Shown here: positions 1-8,756 of the stretch, in pieces | Numbering within the stretch: position 1 is the stretch's first letter | Layout of the letters: the number at the start of each line of letters is the position of its first letter | Assembly: GCF_016907715.1 (NCBI RefSeq) | Contig: NZ_JAFBCM010000001.1 | Coordinates: 2,170,001-2,234,000, forward strand | Direction of reading: 5' to 3' | From: Tenggerimyces flavus | GTDB lineage: Bacteria; Actinomycetota; Actinomycetes; Propionibacteriales; Actinopolymorphaceae | DNA length: 64,000 nucleotides | Notes under the pieces: generated by a model | The model's input: the letters and a program-made list of their open reading frames with translations, nothing else | Databases searched by the model: none | What the model was told of the DNA's origin: nothing | Position numbers and translations under genes: made by a program

Positions 1-997
1 TCAGTTCCGGCTGGAACTGGATCTGCCGGTGCCGATGCGTCCCGTCCCGCCGCGTCTCGTCCAGCAACAGCTCGGCGGCGGCGCGACCGATCTGGTAGCG
101 CGGCTGCCGTACGGACGTCAGCGGCGTCGCCAACACGGCGGCGAACTCCACGTCGTCGTACCCCACCACCGCCACGTCCTCCGGCACCCGGATGCCGTGC
201 CGCATCAGGCCACGCAGCACACCCAGTGCGGTGAGGTCGTTCACGCACGCGATCGCGGTGACCGGATCCGGCAGTTCGAGCAGTTCTTCCAACGCACGTT
301 CGCCACCGTCGGCGTTCTGCGTCTCGACGACGATCTCGACCAACGACGATGTGGCGGGCAATCCCGCGGTACGCAGCGCTTTCCGAACGCCCTTGCGCCG
401 ATCCGAGCACTGCCTGATCTTGCTGGGTCCGTTGACGAACGCGATCCGCTGATGACCCATCTCCACCAGGTGTGTCGCCGCCAGCTCGCCGCCCTTGACG
501 TCGTCGACCGACACCGAGCACATGTCCGTACTCGGACTCGTCCGATCGATCAACACCACGGCGGTCCCACGCGCACGCGTCGCGTCCAACCACGACAGGT
601 CGGCCTCAGCAGGGCTCACGAGCACGCCTTGAACGCCCTGCTCCTCCAGCAGCCGCAGATAACGTTCTTCCTTGGAGCGTTGCTCATCCGAGCTCGCCAG
701 GATCAGGATCCGATCGTCCTCGGCGAGGCGGTCCTCCACGCCGCGAGCCACGTCGGTGAAGAACGGGTTCGAGATGTCGAGCACAATCGCGCCGATCGCC
801 TGACTCGTGCCCGCTCGCAGCTGTCGCGCTGACCCGTTCCGGACGAATCCGAGCGAGCGGATCGCGTCCTCGACGCGCGTTCTGGTGCCCTCCGCCACGA
901 GCGAGGGCTTGTTGAGAACGTTCGACACCGTTCCCACGGAAACGCCGGCCAACTCAGCGACGTCGCGAATACTGCGGCGGCGCTGGGCTGCCTCCAT
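1..997 (-). CDS. LacI-family transcriptional regulator (3' end cut by window edge)
   Basis: The reading frame runs off the left edge after 332 visible residues, so only a few C-terminal residues are missing (family length about 335-345). It starts with a LacI helix-turn-helix (IRDVAELAGVSVGTVSNVLN, residues about 9-28), then a periplasmic-binding-protein-like sugar sensor (AIGAIVLDISNPFF, the GHQRIAFVNGP segment, and VPEDVAVVGYDDVEFA near the end). Family knowledge: these are dimeric repressors released by a sugar or sugar phosphate. It is divergent from the GH78 alpha-L-rhamnosidase gene, and a LacI-type palindrome lies between them at 1125-1136. I infer that it controls rhamnoside use and perhaps the whole rhamnose regulon of this window. 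The ATG start (995-997) is the natural start for the HTH. Confidence 0.93.
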   Translation of the reverse strand, partial: MEAAQRRRSIRDVAELAGVSVGTVSNVLNKPSLVAEGTRTRVEDAIRSLGFVRNGSARQLRAGTSQAIGAIVLDISNPFFTDVARGVEDRLAEDDRILILASSDEQRSKEERYLRLLEEQGVQGVLVSPAEADLSWLDATRARGTAVVLIDRTSPSTDMCSVSVDDVKGGELAATHLVEMGHQRIAFVNGPSKIRQCSDRRKGVRKALRTAGLPATSSLVEIVVETQNADGGERALEELLELPDPVTAIACVNDLTALGVLRGLMRHGIRVPEDVAVVGYDDVEFAAVLATPLTSVRQPRYQIGRAAAELLLDETRRDGTHRHRQIQFQPEL

Positions 998-1079
998 AGG
1001 AGTGGCGTTCCTTTCGACTGTCGCCGACACGCGGTACCTCCCCTACCCGCCCCACCGAGTTCGCATCAGGATAGATCTC

Positions 1080-1108
1080 TTGACACCATATTTCCCGGAC
1101 CATAGCTT
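1080..1108 (+). promoter_or_regulatory. Promoter of the alpha-L-rhamnosidase gene
   Basis: A perfect -35 hexamer TTGACA (1080-1085) is followed by a 17-nt spacer and TAGCTT (1103-1108). The predicted transcription start is near 1115, just before the LacI-type palindrome at 1125-1136. This is a classic arrangement for repression by an operator placed over the start site. Confidence 0.6.
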
Positions 1109-1124
1109 CGAACGGCGCCACCCT

Positions 1125-1136
1125 TGAAAGGTTTCA
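1125..1136. promoter_or_regulatory. LacI-type operator TGAAAGGTTTCA
   Basis: A 12-bp inverted repeat (TGAAA-GG-TTTCA) lies between the divergent LacI gene and the GH78 gene, immediately downstream of the promoter at 1080-1108. Near-matches occur before the rhamnose operon (35617-35628) and before the sugar ABC importer (26762-26773). Binding by the LacI protein encoded at 1-997 is inferred. Confidence 0.6.
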
Positions 1137-1233
1137 CCGCCGCCATTGTCACCCCGGATCGAGGCTGTCCGTTTTGCCTTGTCCGGATGCGGTCGCAAGC
1201 GTCTTTCGACCAAACAGGAGAACGGGAGCCGAG

Positions 1234-4200
1234 GTGTCGATCCCCGCCGATCTTCCTCAGTCATGGGAACCTCTCCGACCGTACGATCTGCGTACCGAAC
1301 GTGAGCGCAATCCACTGGGATTGGACGTACGAATTCCACTGTTTGGCTGGAAGCTGGCCGGTACTGGCCGCGACCGAAGCCAGCGCACTTACCGCGTTCG
1401 CGTCGTGGCCGAAGGCGATCCGCGCGTCGATTCGTCGAACGCGGTCTGGGATTCCGGCGTCGTCGAGAGCAACGAGTCCGTCGACATCGCGTACGCGGGC
1501 GACGCGCTGTCGTCGCGCACGCGCTACAGCTGGTCGGTCCGCGTCACCGACGAGTCCGGCACGGACTCCGACTGGGCCGAGCCCGCGTGTTTCGAGACCG
1601 CGTTGTACGACGCCTCCGACTGGCAGGGCGCCGAGTGGATCGTGGCGCCGAACGAGCCGGGTACCGAGGGCGAGCACAACCTCGACTGGGTCGGCGGCCG
1701 CCATGTCGAACGCATCTGGCTGCCCGCGGGAGACTTCCTCGAGGCCGTCGATTCCACCGTCGAACAGGTCTTCTTCCGCGGCCACGTGAAGGTCGAGCAG
1801 CAGCCCACCAGGGCACGGCTGCTGGCCGACGCTGACGCTGAGCTGCGCGCGTTCGTCAACGGTACCGAGCTTCCCGCCGACGGCACTGCCGACGACCGCG
1901 TCACCGCCGCGCTCACCGAGGGCGACAACGTCGTCTCGTTCGCGGTCACGCCCGGCGACACGCCTGCCGCGCTCGCCGCGTCGCTCGACATCACGTTGGC
2001 CGACGGCACGAAGGCCGGCCTCGTCACCGACGGCACCTGGCTCGCGTCGTCCGCCGACAGCGACAACGAGGCGGACTGGAAGCTCGCCGAGTCGTTCGGC
2101 CACCACGGCACGGCGCCGCATGGTCGCTCTCCGCTGACGTACCGGCCAAGTCCCTATCTCCGCAGGGAATTCGCGCTCGACGCGGGCGTGCGGAGTGCGA
2201 GGCTGTACGTGACAGCGCTCGGCGTGTACGAGGCCCGCGTCAACGGCCATCGGGTCGGCGACGACCACCTCACGCCGAGCTGGACCGACTACGCCTCGCG
2301 GTTGCCGTACCAGACCTACGACGTCACCGACCTCCTGCACGAGGGCGGCAACGTCGTCGGCGCGGTGCTCGCCGACGGCTGGTACGCGGGCAATGTCTGC
2401 TGGTTCGGCACGTTCCAGTACGGCGACAAGCGCGCCTTGCTCGCCCGGCTGGAGATCGAGGACGAGGACGGCGGCCGTACCGTCGTCAACTCCGACGGCT
2501 CGTGGCACGTCGGCGAGGGCGCGACGCGGTACGCGGACCTGCAGAACGGCGAGGTCGTCGACGCCCGAGCCGAACCACTGGGCTGGGACGAGCCCGGCTT
2601 CGACGCCGGCGCGTGGGCGCAAGCTCGAGTTGACACCCCGAGCCACGGCCCCCTCGAAGCACAGAAGGCACCGCCCATCCGGGTCGAGCACGAGCTCCCC
2701 GCGGAGGCGATGCACGTACGCGAGGACGGCCGCATCCTCGTCGACTTCGGCCAGAACCTCGTCGGTTGGGTCAAGCTCGACCTGCGCGGCGAGGCCGGCC
2801 ATCGCGTCATGCTGCGGCACGCCGAGGCCCTCGACCACAACGGCGAGCTCTACATCGAGGCGCTGCGTGGTGCCCGCGCCACCGACGAGTACGTCCTGCG
2901 CGGCGAAGCCGGCGGCGAGACGTTCGAACCCCGTTTCACCGTGCATGGCTTCAGGTTCTGCGAGATCGTCAACCATCCCGGAGAGCTTCGCCTGCAGGAC
3001 ATCACCGCCCGCGTCGCGCACGCGGCGATGGAGCCGATCGGCGAGCACAGCAACTCCCACGAGCACCTCACCAAGCTGCAGCAGAACATCGTCTGGGGTC
3101 AGCGCGGCAACTTCCTCGCCGTACCGACCGACTGCCCGCAGCGCGACGAACGCCTCGGCTGGACTGGGGATGCGCAGGTGTTCGCGTCGACCGCCGCGTT
3201 CAACTACGACGTGCGCGGCTTCCTGGGCAAGTGGATGTACGACCTGCGCGACTCGCAGTACGAGGACGGCTCGGTCCCGCACGTCGCGCCCGACGTGCTC
3301 ACCAGGGATGGCCGCGCGAACGAAGCGGGTGCGGCCGGCTGGGCCGACGCGATCGCGATCGTTCCGCTGGAGCTGTACCGCGCGTACGGCGACCGCCGAG
3401 TCGTCGAGGAGTCGCTCGACGCGGTCGACAAGTGGCTCGGCTTCCTGGTGGAGAACAGCGAGGGATTCATCCGCCCAGACGCGGGATTCGCCGACTGGCT
3501 CGCGTTCACCCAGACCCCGAAGAACCTCGTGGCGACGGCGTTCTCCGCCTTCGCCGCCCGGTGCGCCGCTGAGCTCGCCCGCGAAATCGGGCGAACCGAG
3601 GATGCCCAGCGGTTCGAGACGCAGTACGCCAACGTACGTGCGGCATTCCGGGCGCGCTTCGTCCGAGGTGGCGGCAAGGTCGTGTCGGGCACGCAGACGG
3701 CGTACGTTCTCGCGCTGCACTTCGACCTGCTCGACGAGCACGAGCAGCCGCGCGCCGTCCAGGCCCTCGTCGACAACATCGCGGCGCGGAACTGGCACCT
3801 GTCGACCGGCTTCCTCGGCACGCCGTATCTGCTGCAGGTGTTGACGAGATTCGGCCGCGAGGACATCGCGTACCGCCTGCTGCTGCAGGACACGATGCCG
3901 TCCTGGCTCTATCCGGTCGTGCACGGCGAGGCGACGACGATGTGGGAGCGCTGGGACTCCTGGAGCGACTCGCACGGCTTCCAGGATCCGGGCATGACCT
4001 CGTTCAACCACTACGCGTACGGCGCCGTGGGGGAGTGGATCTACCGCGAGCTCGGTGGTCTCGCCCCCGGCTCGCCCGGATACCGGCACGTGGTGATCCG
4101 GCCACGGCTCACGGCGAGCATCAGCTGGTCCAAGACCTCGCTGGAGACGCCGTACGGTCCGGTCTCGGTCAACTGGAGCACCGCGGGCGGCGAGTTCGCC

Positions 4201-4296
4201 CTGCAGGTCTCGCTGCCGGCCAACACGACTGGAGAAGTCTGGCTACCAGGACAGGAACCGGTGCGAATCGGCTCGGGTGAATACACCTTCGGCTGA
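1234..4296 (+). CDS. alpha-L-rhamnosidase, glycoside hydrolase family 78
   Basis: The 1020-residue protein would hydrolyse terminal alpha-L-rhamnose from oligosaccharides or plant glycosides. N-terminal beta-sandwich modules (to about residue 640, with LADGWYAG and DFGQNLVGW) precede the (alpha/alpha)6 catalytic domain and a C-terminal beta domain. The GH78 signature is clear: C634-P-Q-R-D638-E639-RLGWTGD646, where the family's general acid lies, and E905 in TTMWERWDSW, the likely base. No signal peptide is visible, so the enzyme is probably cytoplasmic and acts on imported rhamnosides. I chose GTG 1234 because GGGAG sits 5 nt upstream; a TTG at 1174 would add 20 residues. The operator at 1125-1136 and the divergent LacI gene suggest rhamnose-responsive control. 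Confidence 0.95.
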   Translation: MSIPADLPQSWEPLRPYDLRTERERNPLGLDVRIPLFGWKLAGTGRDRSQRTYRVRVVAEGDPRVDSSNAVWDSGVVESNESVDIAYAGDALSSRTRYSWSVRVTDESGTDSDWAEPACFETALYDASDWQGAEWIVAPNEPGTEGEHNLDWVGGRHVERIWLPAGDFLEAVDSTVEQVFFRGHVKVEQQPTRARLLADADAELRAFVNGTELPADGTADDRVTAALTEGDNVVSFAVTPGDTPAALAASLDITLADGTKAGLVTDGTWLASSADSDNEADWKLAESFGHHGTAPHGRSPLTYRPSPYLRREFALDAGVRSARLYVTALGVYEARVNGHRVGDDHLTPSWTDYASRLPYQTYDVTDLLHEGGNVVGAVLADGWYAGNVCWFGTFQYGDKRALLARLEIEDEDGGRTVVNSDGSWHVGEGATRYADLQNGEVVDARAEPLGWDEPGFDAGAWAQARVDTPSHGPLEAQKAPPIRVEHELPAEAMHVREDGRILVDFGQNLVGWVKLDLRGEAGHRVMLRHAEALDHNGELYIEALRGARATDEYVLRGEAGGETFEPRFTVHGFRFCEIVNHPGELRLQDITARVAHAAMEPIGEHSNSHEHLTKLQQNIVWGQRGNFLAVPTDCPQRDERLGWTGDAQVFASTAAFNYDVRGFLGKWMYDLRDSQYEDGSVPHVAPDVLTRDGRANEAGAAGWADAIAIVPLELYRAYGDRRVVEESLDAVDKWLGFLVENSEGFIRPDAGFADWLAFTQTPKNLVATAFSAFAARCAAELAREIGRTEDAQRFETQYANVRAAFRARFVRGGGKVVSGTQTAYVLALHFDLLDEHEQPRAVQALVDNIAARNWHLSTGFLGTPYLLQVLTRFGREDIAYRLLLQDTMPSWLYPVVHGEATTMWERWDSWSDSHGFQDPGMTSFNHYAYGAVGEWIYRELGGLAPGSPGYRHVVIRPRLTASISWSKTSLETPYGPVSVNWSTAGGEFALQVSLPANTTGEVWLPGQEPVRIGSGEYTFG

Positions 4297-4352
4297 CAGG
4301 TTGGGCCTTCCCAGGTAGGTTGCCCCGAGTCAGGGACCTGCTGGGAGGCCAC

Positions 4353-6086
4353 ATGAGGACTGTCCGGATTGTCGCGCTCGTGGGCGCGGCTCTGTTGGCG
4401 ATCGCCACGGCGGCGGGCACATCTGCCGCCAGCTCGCCCAAGCGCGACCCGCGAGCCATCGAGGTCCAGGTCCTCGCGATCAACGACTTCCACGGCAACC
4501 TCGCGCCGCCGTCCGGCTCGTCCGGCGTGGTGAACGGCACGCCCGCAGGCGGCGCGGAGTACCTCGCGACGCACCTGCGCAACCTCCGGGCGCAGGCCGC
4601 GGCGAAGAAGCAGTACACGACGACGGTCGCCGCCGGTGACCTCATCGGCGCCTCACCGCTGCTGTCGGCCGCGTTCCACGACGAGCCGACCATCGAGGCG
4701 ATGAACAAGATGGGCCTCGAGGTCGCGTCGGTCGGCAACCACGAGTTCGACGAGGGCTGGCGCGAGCTGCTCCGCATGCAGAAGGGCGGCTGCCTGCCCG
4801 ACGGCGACGGCGCGAACAACCAGAACTCCTGCCCCGACCCGAAGGCCAAGTTCAGGGGCGCGAAGTTCCAGTACCTGTCGGCGAACGTGTTCAACGAGAA
4901 GTCCGGCCGGACGATCTTCCCGTCGTACGAGATCGAGAAGTTCGGCAGTACGCGCGTCGCGTTCATCGGCATGACGCTCGAGGACACGCCGAACATCGTC
5001 ACGAAGGCCGGCGTCGAGGGCCTCGACTTCACCGACGAGGTGGAGACCGCGAACGCGCTCGTCCGCGGCCTCAAGCGCAAGGGCGTCGAGTCGATCGTCG
5101 TGCTGCTGCACGAGGGCGGCTTCCCCGTCGACGCCTCCCAGTTCAACGCCTGCCCGGGCATCTCCGGTCCGATCGTCGACATCGCCTCGCACCTGGACCC
5201 GGAGATCGACGCGATCGTCACCGGGCACACGCACCAGGGCTACAACTGCACGCTGAACGACCCGGCCGGCAAGCCGCGGCTCGTCACGAGCGCGTCGTCG
5301 TTCGGCCGGCTCACCACCGAGGTGACGCTGACGATCGACAAGCGGTCGCGCGACGTCGTACGGACCAAGTCCTCCGCGACGAACCGGATCGTGACCCGCG
5401 ACGTGCCGAAGGCGGCCGACCTGACGGCGCTGGTCGACAAGTACACGACGTACGTCGCGCCGATCCAGAACAAGGTGATCGGCGCGACCAGCGGGACGAT
5501 CTCCCGGACGAACGACGACTCGCTCGAGTCGCCACTGGGCAACCTGATCGCGGACTCGCAGAAGGCCGACCCGTCGGCGGTGACCGACGGCAAGGTGCCG
5601 GAGATCGCGTTCATGAACCCGGGCGGCATCCGCGCCGATCTGCTCGCCGCCGCGGACGGCTCGATCACGTACGGCGCGGCGTTCACCGTGCAGCCGTTCA
5701 ACAACTACGTGGTCTCGATGGACCTCACCGGCGCCCAGCTTGCGACTTTGCTGGAACAGCAGTGGTCGGGGCGGAACGGCGGCGCGCCGGGCAACTGGAA
5801 GGTGCTGCAGGTCTCCGGCATCACCTACACCTGGAACAAGGACGCGCCCGAGGGCTCGAAGGTCGTGGCGGGCTCGGTCCAGGTGAACGGTGCGGCGCTC
5901 GACCCGGCGCGGACGTACCGGGTGGTTGTGAACAGCTTCCTCTCCGACGGCGGCGACGGCTTCGCGGTACTCGCGGAGGGGACGAACAAGTTCTTCGGCG
6001 GGCTCGACATCGACTCGCTGGCGACGTACCTAGCCGCGCACAACCCGTACACGCCGGGGCCGACGGACCGGATCGATCTGCCCTAG
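4353..6086 (+). CDS. Secreted 5'-nucleotidase / metallophosphoesterase
   Basis: The 577-residue protein has a Sec signal peptide (MRTVRIVALVGAALLAIATA, cleavage near residue 25), a calcineurin-like dimetal phosphoesterase domain and a C-terminal 5'-nucleotidase domain. Metal-binding motifs are present: AINDFHGN, GDLIGASP, GNHEFDEG and GHTHQGYN. The C-terminal domain shows the substrate loops AFMNPGGIRADL and FLSDGGDGF. Family members split nucleoside monophosphates or UDP-sugars outside the cell to salvage phosphate and nucleosides. ATG 4353 is preceded by GGAGG at 5-nt spacing. It lies 56 nt behind the rhamnosidase gene on the same strand, so co-transcription is possible. A strong hairpin at 6110-6153 ends the unit. 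Confidence 0.93.
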   Translation: MRTVRIVALVGAALLAIATAAGTSAASSPKRDPRAIEVQVLAINDFHGNLAPPSGSSGVVNGTPAGGAEYLATHLRNLRAQAAAKKQYTTTVAAGDLIGASPLLSAAFHDEPTIEAMNKMGLEVASVGNHEFDEGWRELLRMQKGGCLPDGDGANNQNSCPDPKAKFRGAKFQYLSANVFNEKSGRTIFPSYEIEKFGSTRVAFIGMTLEDTPNIVTKAGVEGLDFTDEVETANALVRGLKRKGVESIVVLLHEGGFPVDASQFNACPGISGPIVDIASHLDPEIDAIVTGHTHQGYNCTLNDPAGKPRLVTSASSFGRLTTEVTLTIDKRSRDVVRTKSSATNRIVTRDVPKAADLTALVDKYTTYVAPIQNKVIGATSGTISRTNDDSLESPLGNLIADSQKADPSAVTDGKVPEIAFMNPGGIRADLLAAADGSITYGAAFTVQPFNNYVVSMDLTGAQLATLLEQQWSGRNGGAPGNWKVLQVSGITYTWNKDAPEGSKVVAGSVQVNGAALDPARTYRVVVNSFLSDGGDGFAVLAEGTNKFFGGLDIDSLATYLAAHNPYTPGPTDRIDLP

Positions 6087-6109
6087 CCCGTAGGTAATTC
6101 CGAAGCACG

Positions 6110-6153
6110 CGCCCGGGTGTTGTCGCTACGATGCGACGGCACCCGGGCGTTTT
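6110..6153 (+). terminator. Intrinsic terminator after the 5'-nucleotidase gene
   Basis: Perfect 10-bp arms CGCCCGGGTG (6110-6119) and CACCCGGGCG (6140-6149), an inner GTCG/CGAC stem, then TTTTCTTT. It ends 16 nt before the leader ORF at 6170. It must therefore either terminate the upstream gene, with a very tight downstream promoter, or form part of the leader RNA that controls the MFS gene. Confidence 0.65.
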
Positions 6154-6169
6154 CTTTCAGGAGGTATCG

Positions 6170-6229
6170 ATGCCAGCCAGTCACCGCACTCCGCTCTACG
6201 GTGCCGTGGCGACCTGTCGCATCCGCTGA
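6170..6229 (+). CDS. Short leader peptide ORF upstream of the MFS gene (19 aa)
   Basis: The ORF encodes MPASHRTPLYGAVATCRIR. It has a better ribosome binding site (AGGAGG, 5 nt before ATG 6170) than any large gene nearby. It ends 54 nt before the MFS start. The tail ATCR is somewhat like cysteine/arginine-ended leader peptides seen in front of actinobacterial transport genes; that likeness is from memory and weak. Codons 9-13 form the 5' arm of an RNA stem that competes with a hairpin just before the MFS ribosome binding site, so ribosome stalling here could control MFS expression. Confidence 0.5.
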   Translation: MPASHRTPLYGAVATCRIR

Positions 6230-6267
6230 TCCCGCCGTCTCCGGCGCCGTAGGGATCCCGTCCCTAC
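6196..6267 (+). promoter_or_regulatory. Candidate ribosome-mediated attenuator (two mutually exclusive stems)
   Basis: Arm 1 CTACGGTGCCG (6196-6206, inside the leader ORF) can pair with CGGCGCCGTAG (6242-6252), with one G-U pair. Arm 2's end is also the 5' side of a second hairpin, GTAGGGA (6249-6255) with TCCCTAC (6261-6267). The two structures share 6249-6252 and cannot coexist. The second hairpin ends 7 nt before the GGAG (6275-6278) of the MFS gene. No U-tract follows, so control would more likely act on translation than on termination. Confidence 0.4.
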
Positions 6268-6283
6268 TTCTCGTGGAGACCTC

Positions 6284-7519
6284 TTGCCTCCGTATCCGCT
6301 CTATCTGACCATTCGGGGCGCGGCCGCGTTCGCCGGTTCGACGGCGTGGACGCTCGTGATCCTCTATCAGATTCAATCGGCCGGTCTGAACCCGTTCCAG
6401 CTCGTGCTCGTCGGCACGGTCATGGAGATCACCTGTTTCCTCGCGCAGGTGCCGACCGGCATCATCGCCGACCTCTACAGCCGGCGGCTGTCGATCATCG
6501 TCGGGTACGTGCTCGTCGGCGTCGGCGTCATGATCCAGGCGATCCCCGAGTTCGCCGTGATCCTGCTCGGGAACGTCGTGTGGGGCATCGGCATTACCTG
6601 CATCGAGGGCGCCGAGGAGGCGTGGGCCACCGACGAGATCGGTGCAGAACGTGCCGGCCACGTCTTCACCCGCGGTGCTCAGATCGGCCAGCTGGCGACC
6701 GTGCTCGGCATCGGCGCGTCCGTGGGGTTGGCGAGTATCCAGCTGAACCTGCCGCTGATCGTGGGCGGTGCCATCCCCGTTCTGCTCGGGCTGGTGCTGA
6801 TCGCGGTGATGCCGGAGCGGCACTTCCACCGGGCTCCGGCGGAGGACCGCACGACGTTCCACGCGATGCGCGACCAGCTCGTCGAGGGCGGCCGCGCCGT
6901 TCGTATGCGCCCGGTCCTGCTCAGCCTGATCGGAGCGATGCTGTTCCTCGGGCTCAGCAGTGAGGGCATCGACCGGTTGTCGCAGGCGCACCTGTTGGAG
7001 TCCTTCACGTTCCCGTCTCTCGGAACGCCCGAGATCTGGTTCGGGGCGATGGGGATCGTGGCGATGCTCGGCTCGGTCGTGCTGACCGAGGTCGTGCGGC
7101 GGCGGGTCGACGTCCTGCAGCCGCGGCGCGTCGGGCAGCTGCTGATCGTGCTGCAAGCCGGGTCGTGCGCGGCGGTGCTCGCGTTCGCTCTGGCTGGGCA
7201 GTTCTGGCTCGCGGTGGCGTGCTCGCTGGTCGCCGGGCTGCTCGGTGGGGTGGCCGGTCCGCTGTTCACGACCTGGGTGGTGTCGCAGTCGGAGTCCCGG
7301 ACTCGGGCGACGGTGTTCTCGCTGGTGGGGCAGGCGAACGCGGCGGGGCAGGTCCTCGGTGGGCCGCCGGTGGGTTGGATCGGGACGCGGTTCTCGATCC
7401 GGTGGGCGCTCGGTGCGGCCGGGCTGTTCGTCGTGCCGGCGATCGCGCTGTACGGCATCGCGCTGCGGCGGCAGCGTCGTACCGTCGCGGACGAGCCGCC
7501 CGTGCCAGAATCTGTGTAA
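6284..7519 (+). CDS. MFS transporter, 12-TM exporter type
   Basis: The 411-residue major-facilitator protein has about 12 hydrophobic segments and the loop 2-3 signature GIIADLYSRR (G-x3-D-x3-RR, residues about 58-67). Drug:H+ antiporters of this size commonly export antibiotics, but the substrate here cannot be read. The TTG start at 6284 has GGAG 5 nt upstream, and the protein begins directly with the first membrane segment. A leader ORF and competing stems precede it, an arrangement common for inducible drug exporters. The stop codon is followed at once by the LacI operator at 7520-7531. Confidence 0.88.
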   Translation: MPPYPLYLTIRGAAAFAGSTAWTLVILYQIQSAGLNPFQLVLVGTVMEITCFLAQVPTGIIADLYSRRLSIIVGYVLVGVGVMIQAIPEFAVILLGNVVWGIGITCIEGAEEAWATDEIGAERAGHVFTRGAQIGQLATVLGIGASVGLASIQLNLPLIVGGAIPVLLGLVLIAVMPERHFHRAPAEDRTTFHAMRDQLVEGGRAVRMRPVLLSLIGAMLFLGLSSEGIDRLSQAHLLESFTFPSLGTPEIWFGAMGIVAMLGSVVLTEVVRRRVDVLQPRRVGQLLIVLQAGSCAAVLAFALAGQFWLAVACSLVAGLLGGVAGPLFTTWVVSQSESRTRATVFSLVGQANAAGQVLGGPPVGWIGTRFSIRWALGAAGLFVVPAIALYGIALRRQRRTVADEPPVPESV

Positions 7520-7531
7520 GGGAGCGCTCCC
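7520..7531. promoter_or_regulatory. LacI-type operator GGGAGCGCTCCC (autoregulatory site)
   Basis: A perfect 12-bp palindrome begins at the base after the MFS stop codon and lies 22 bp before the LacI-family start at 7554. The same palindrome recurs at 8827-8838, after the LacI gene. It resembles CebR-class operators of actinobacteria. Autoregulation by the 7554-8552 product is inferred. Confidence 0.65.
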
Positions 7532-7553
7532 ACTCTCGGGAAGGGACACGTCG

Positions 7554-8552
7554 ATGGCCAAGCAGCCGACGATCGAGGAGGTCGCGGCGTTGGCTGGCGT
7601 GTCCCGGGGGACGGCTTCGCGGGTGATCAACGACGCGCCGTACGTCTCGGCCGCGGCGCGGGCGGCTGTGCAGCGGGCGGTCAAGGAGCTCGGCTACGTG
7701 CCGAACCAGGCCGCCCGTTCGCTCGTCACGCGGCGGCACGACGCGGTGGCTCTGGTGGCGTCGGAGTGGGACGAACGGCTGTTCTACGACCCGTTCTTCG
7801 CCGAGGTCGTGCTCGGTGTCAACTCCGCCTTGGCAGAGTCGGATCTCGACCTGGTGTTGGTGGTGGGGACGACCGAACGGCAGCGCGAACGCTTCGCTTC
7901 GCGGCTGCGTGCGCGGGCGTATGACGGGCTGATGTTGCTGTCCCTGCACGGGGTTGAGCTGCTGCACTCGTTGGTGCTGGCCAGTGGTGTGCCGGCGGTG
8001 TTCTGCGGCCGGCCGTTGGGTGCGACGCCGGCGCACTACGTGGACTCGGACAACCGGGGCGGTGCGCGGCTGGCTGCCGAACATCTGGTCGGTCTGGGGC
8101 GGCGGCGGATCGCCACCATTACGGGGAGTCTGGACAAGCAAGTCGGGGTTGACAGGCATGCGGGGTTTGCCGACGGGCTACTCGCGGCTGGACTTTCGCC
8201 TTCCCTGGTGGCGGAAGGGAACTTCTCCGAGGCGAGCGGTGCTGCGGCGATGGCCTCGTTGCTGGACGCGCACCCGGACCTGGACGCGGTGTTCGTCGCG
8301 GGCGACTCGATGGCCGTGGGCGCGCTGGGCGTTCTGCGCGCCCGGGGGCATTCGGTGCCTGGCGACGTCGCGGTGGTCGGCTTCGACGACCTGCCCCGCG
8401 CCGCGCTGACCTCGCCGCCGATGACGACGGTGCGTCAGGAGGTGCGCGGGCTGGGGGCTGAACTCGCCCGGACGTTGCTCGGCCTGATGCGCGGCGAAGA
8501 GGTCCAGTCGCTGATTCTCCCGACCAGCTTGGTGATTCGCGACTCTGCCTAG
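7554..8552 (+). CDS. LacI-family transcriptional regulator
   Basis: The 332-residue repressor has an N-terminal HTH (IEEVAALAGVSRGTASRVIN, residues about 6-25, then the hinge helix NQAARSLV) and a type-1 periplasmic-binding effector domain (GLGRRRIATITG, VAVVGFDDLPRAALTSPPMTTV). ATG 7554 follows a GGGAAGGGAC stretch. Identical GGGAGCGCTCCC palindromes lie immediately before the gene (7520-7531) and before the downstream methyltransferase gene (8827-8838). This suggests autoregulation plus control of the neighbour. No sugar gene is adjacent, so the effector cannot be guessed from context. Confidence 0.93.
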   Translation: MAKQPTIEEVAALAGVSRGTASRVINDAPYVSAAARAAVQRAVKELGYVPNQAARSLVTRRHDAVALVASEWDERLFYDPFFAEVVLGVNSALAESDLDLVLVVGTTERQRERFASRLRARAYDGLMLLSLHGVELLHSLVLASGVPAVFCGRPLGATPAHYVDSDNRGGARLAAEHLVGLGRRRIATITGSLDKQVGVDRHAGFADGLLAAGLSPSLVAEGNFSEASGAAAMASLLDAHPDLDAVFVAGDSMAVGALGVLRARGHSVPGDVAVVGFDDLPRAALTSPPMTTVRQEVRGLGAELARTLLGLMRGEEVQSLILPTSLVIRDSA

Positions 8553-8602
8553 CGGTCTTCGACCAGCCAGTCGAGCTGCGCCACCGGCGTCCGGCTCGAG
8601 TC

Positions 8603-8640
8603 GGAGGTTTTGAATGAAGGGCACCTTCATTCGAACCTCC
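8603..8640. repeat. Imperfect hairpin, likely terminator of the LacI gene
   Basis: Arms GGAGGTTTTGAATGAAGG (8603-8620) and CCTTCATTCGAACCTCC (8624-8640) pair almost completely. The core TGAATGAAGG/CCTTCATTC recurs twice more within 170 bp (8757-8810). There is no U-tract. Confidence 0.55.
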
Positions 8641-8673
8641 TCGAGCGAGGGGACCCTCCGCCCTTCGCGAAAG

Positions 8674-8723
8674 TGTGGGGTTCTGGTTGCGACACGCTGC
8701 CGTGTCGCGACCAGAACCCCACA
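8674..8723. repeat. Long palindrome, diverged copy of a dispersed repeat
   Basis: 23-nt arms at 8674-8696 and 8701-8723 start with TGTGGGGTTCTGGTTGCGAC and end with the complement. The same palindrome family occurs at 43751-43818 and 44943-45010. This copy has GGTTGCGACACG where the others have GGTAGCGACACG. This intergenic stretch (8553-8887) holds no gene that I can support. Confidence 0.7.
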
Positions 8724-8756
8724 GTTTGATGGGACATGGTGGATGGGCCGAGCTAT

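Noticed and set aside
1261-4089. Very long open frame (over 900 codons) on the minus strand opposite the rhamnosidase gene
   Set aside because: It lies wholly antisense to a clear GH78 enzyme, its translation is compositionally biased (Arg, Val, Gly, Ala) with no motif, and such mirror frames are common in GC-rich DNA.
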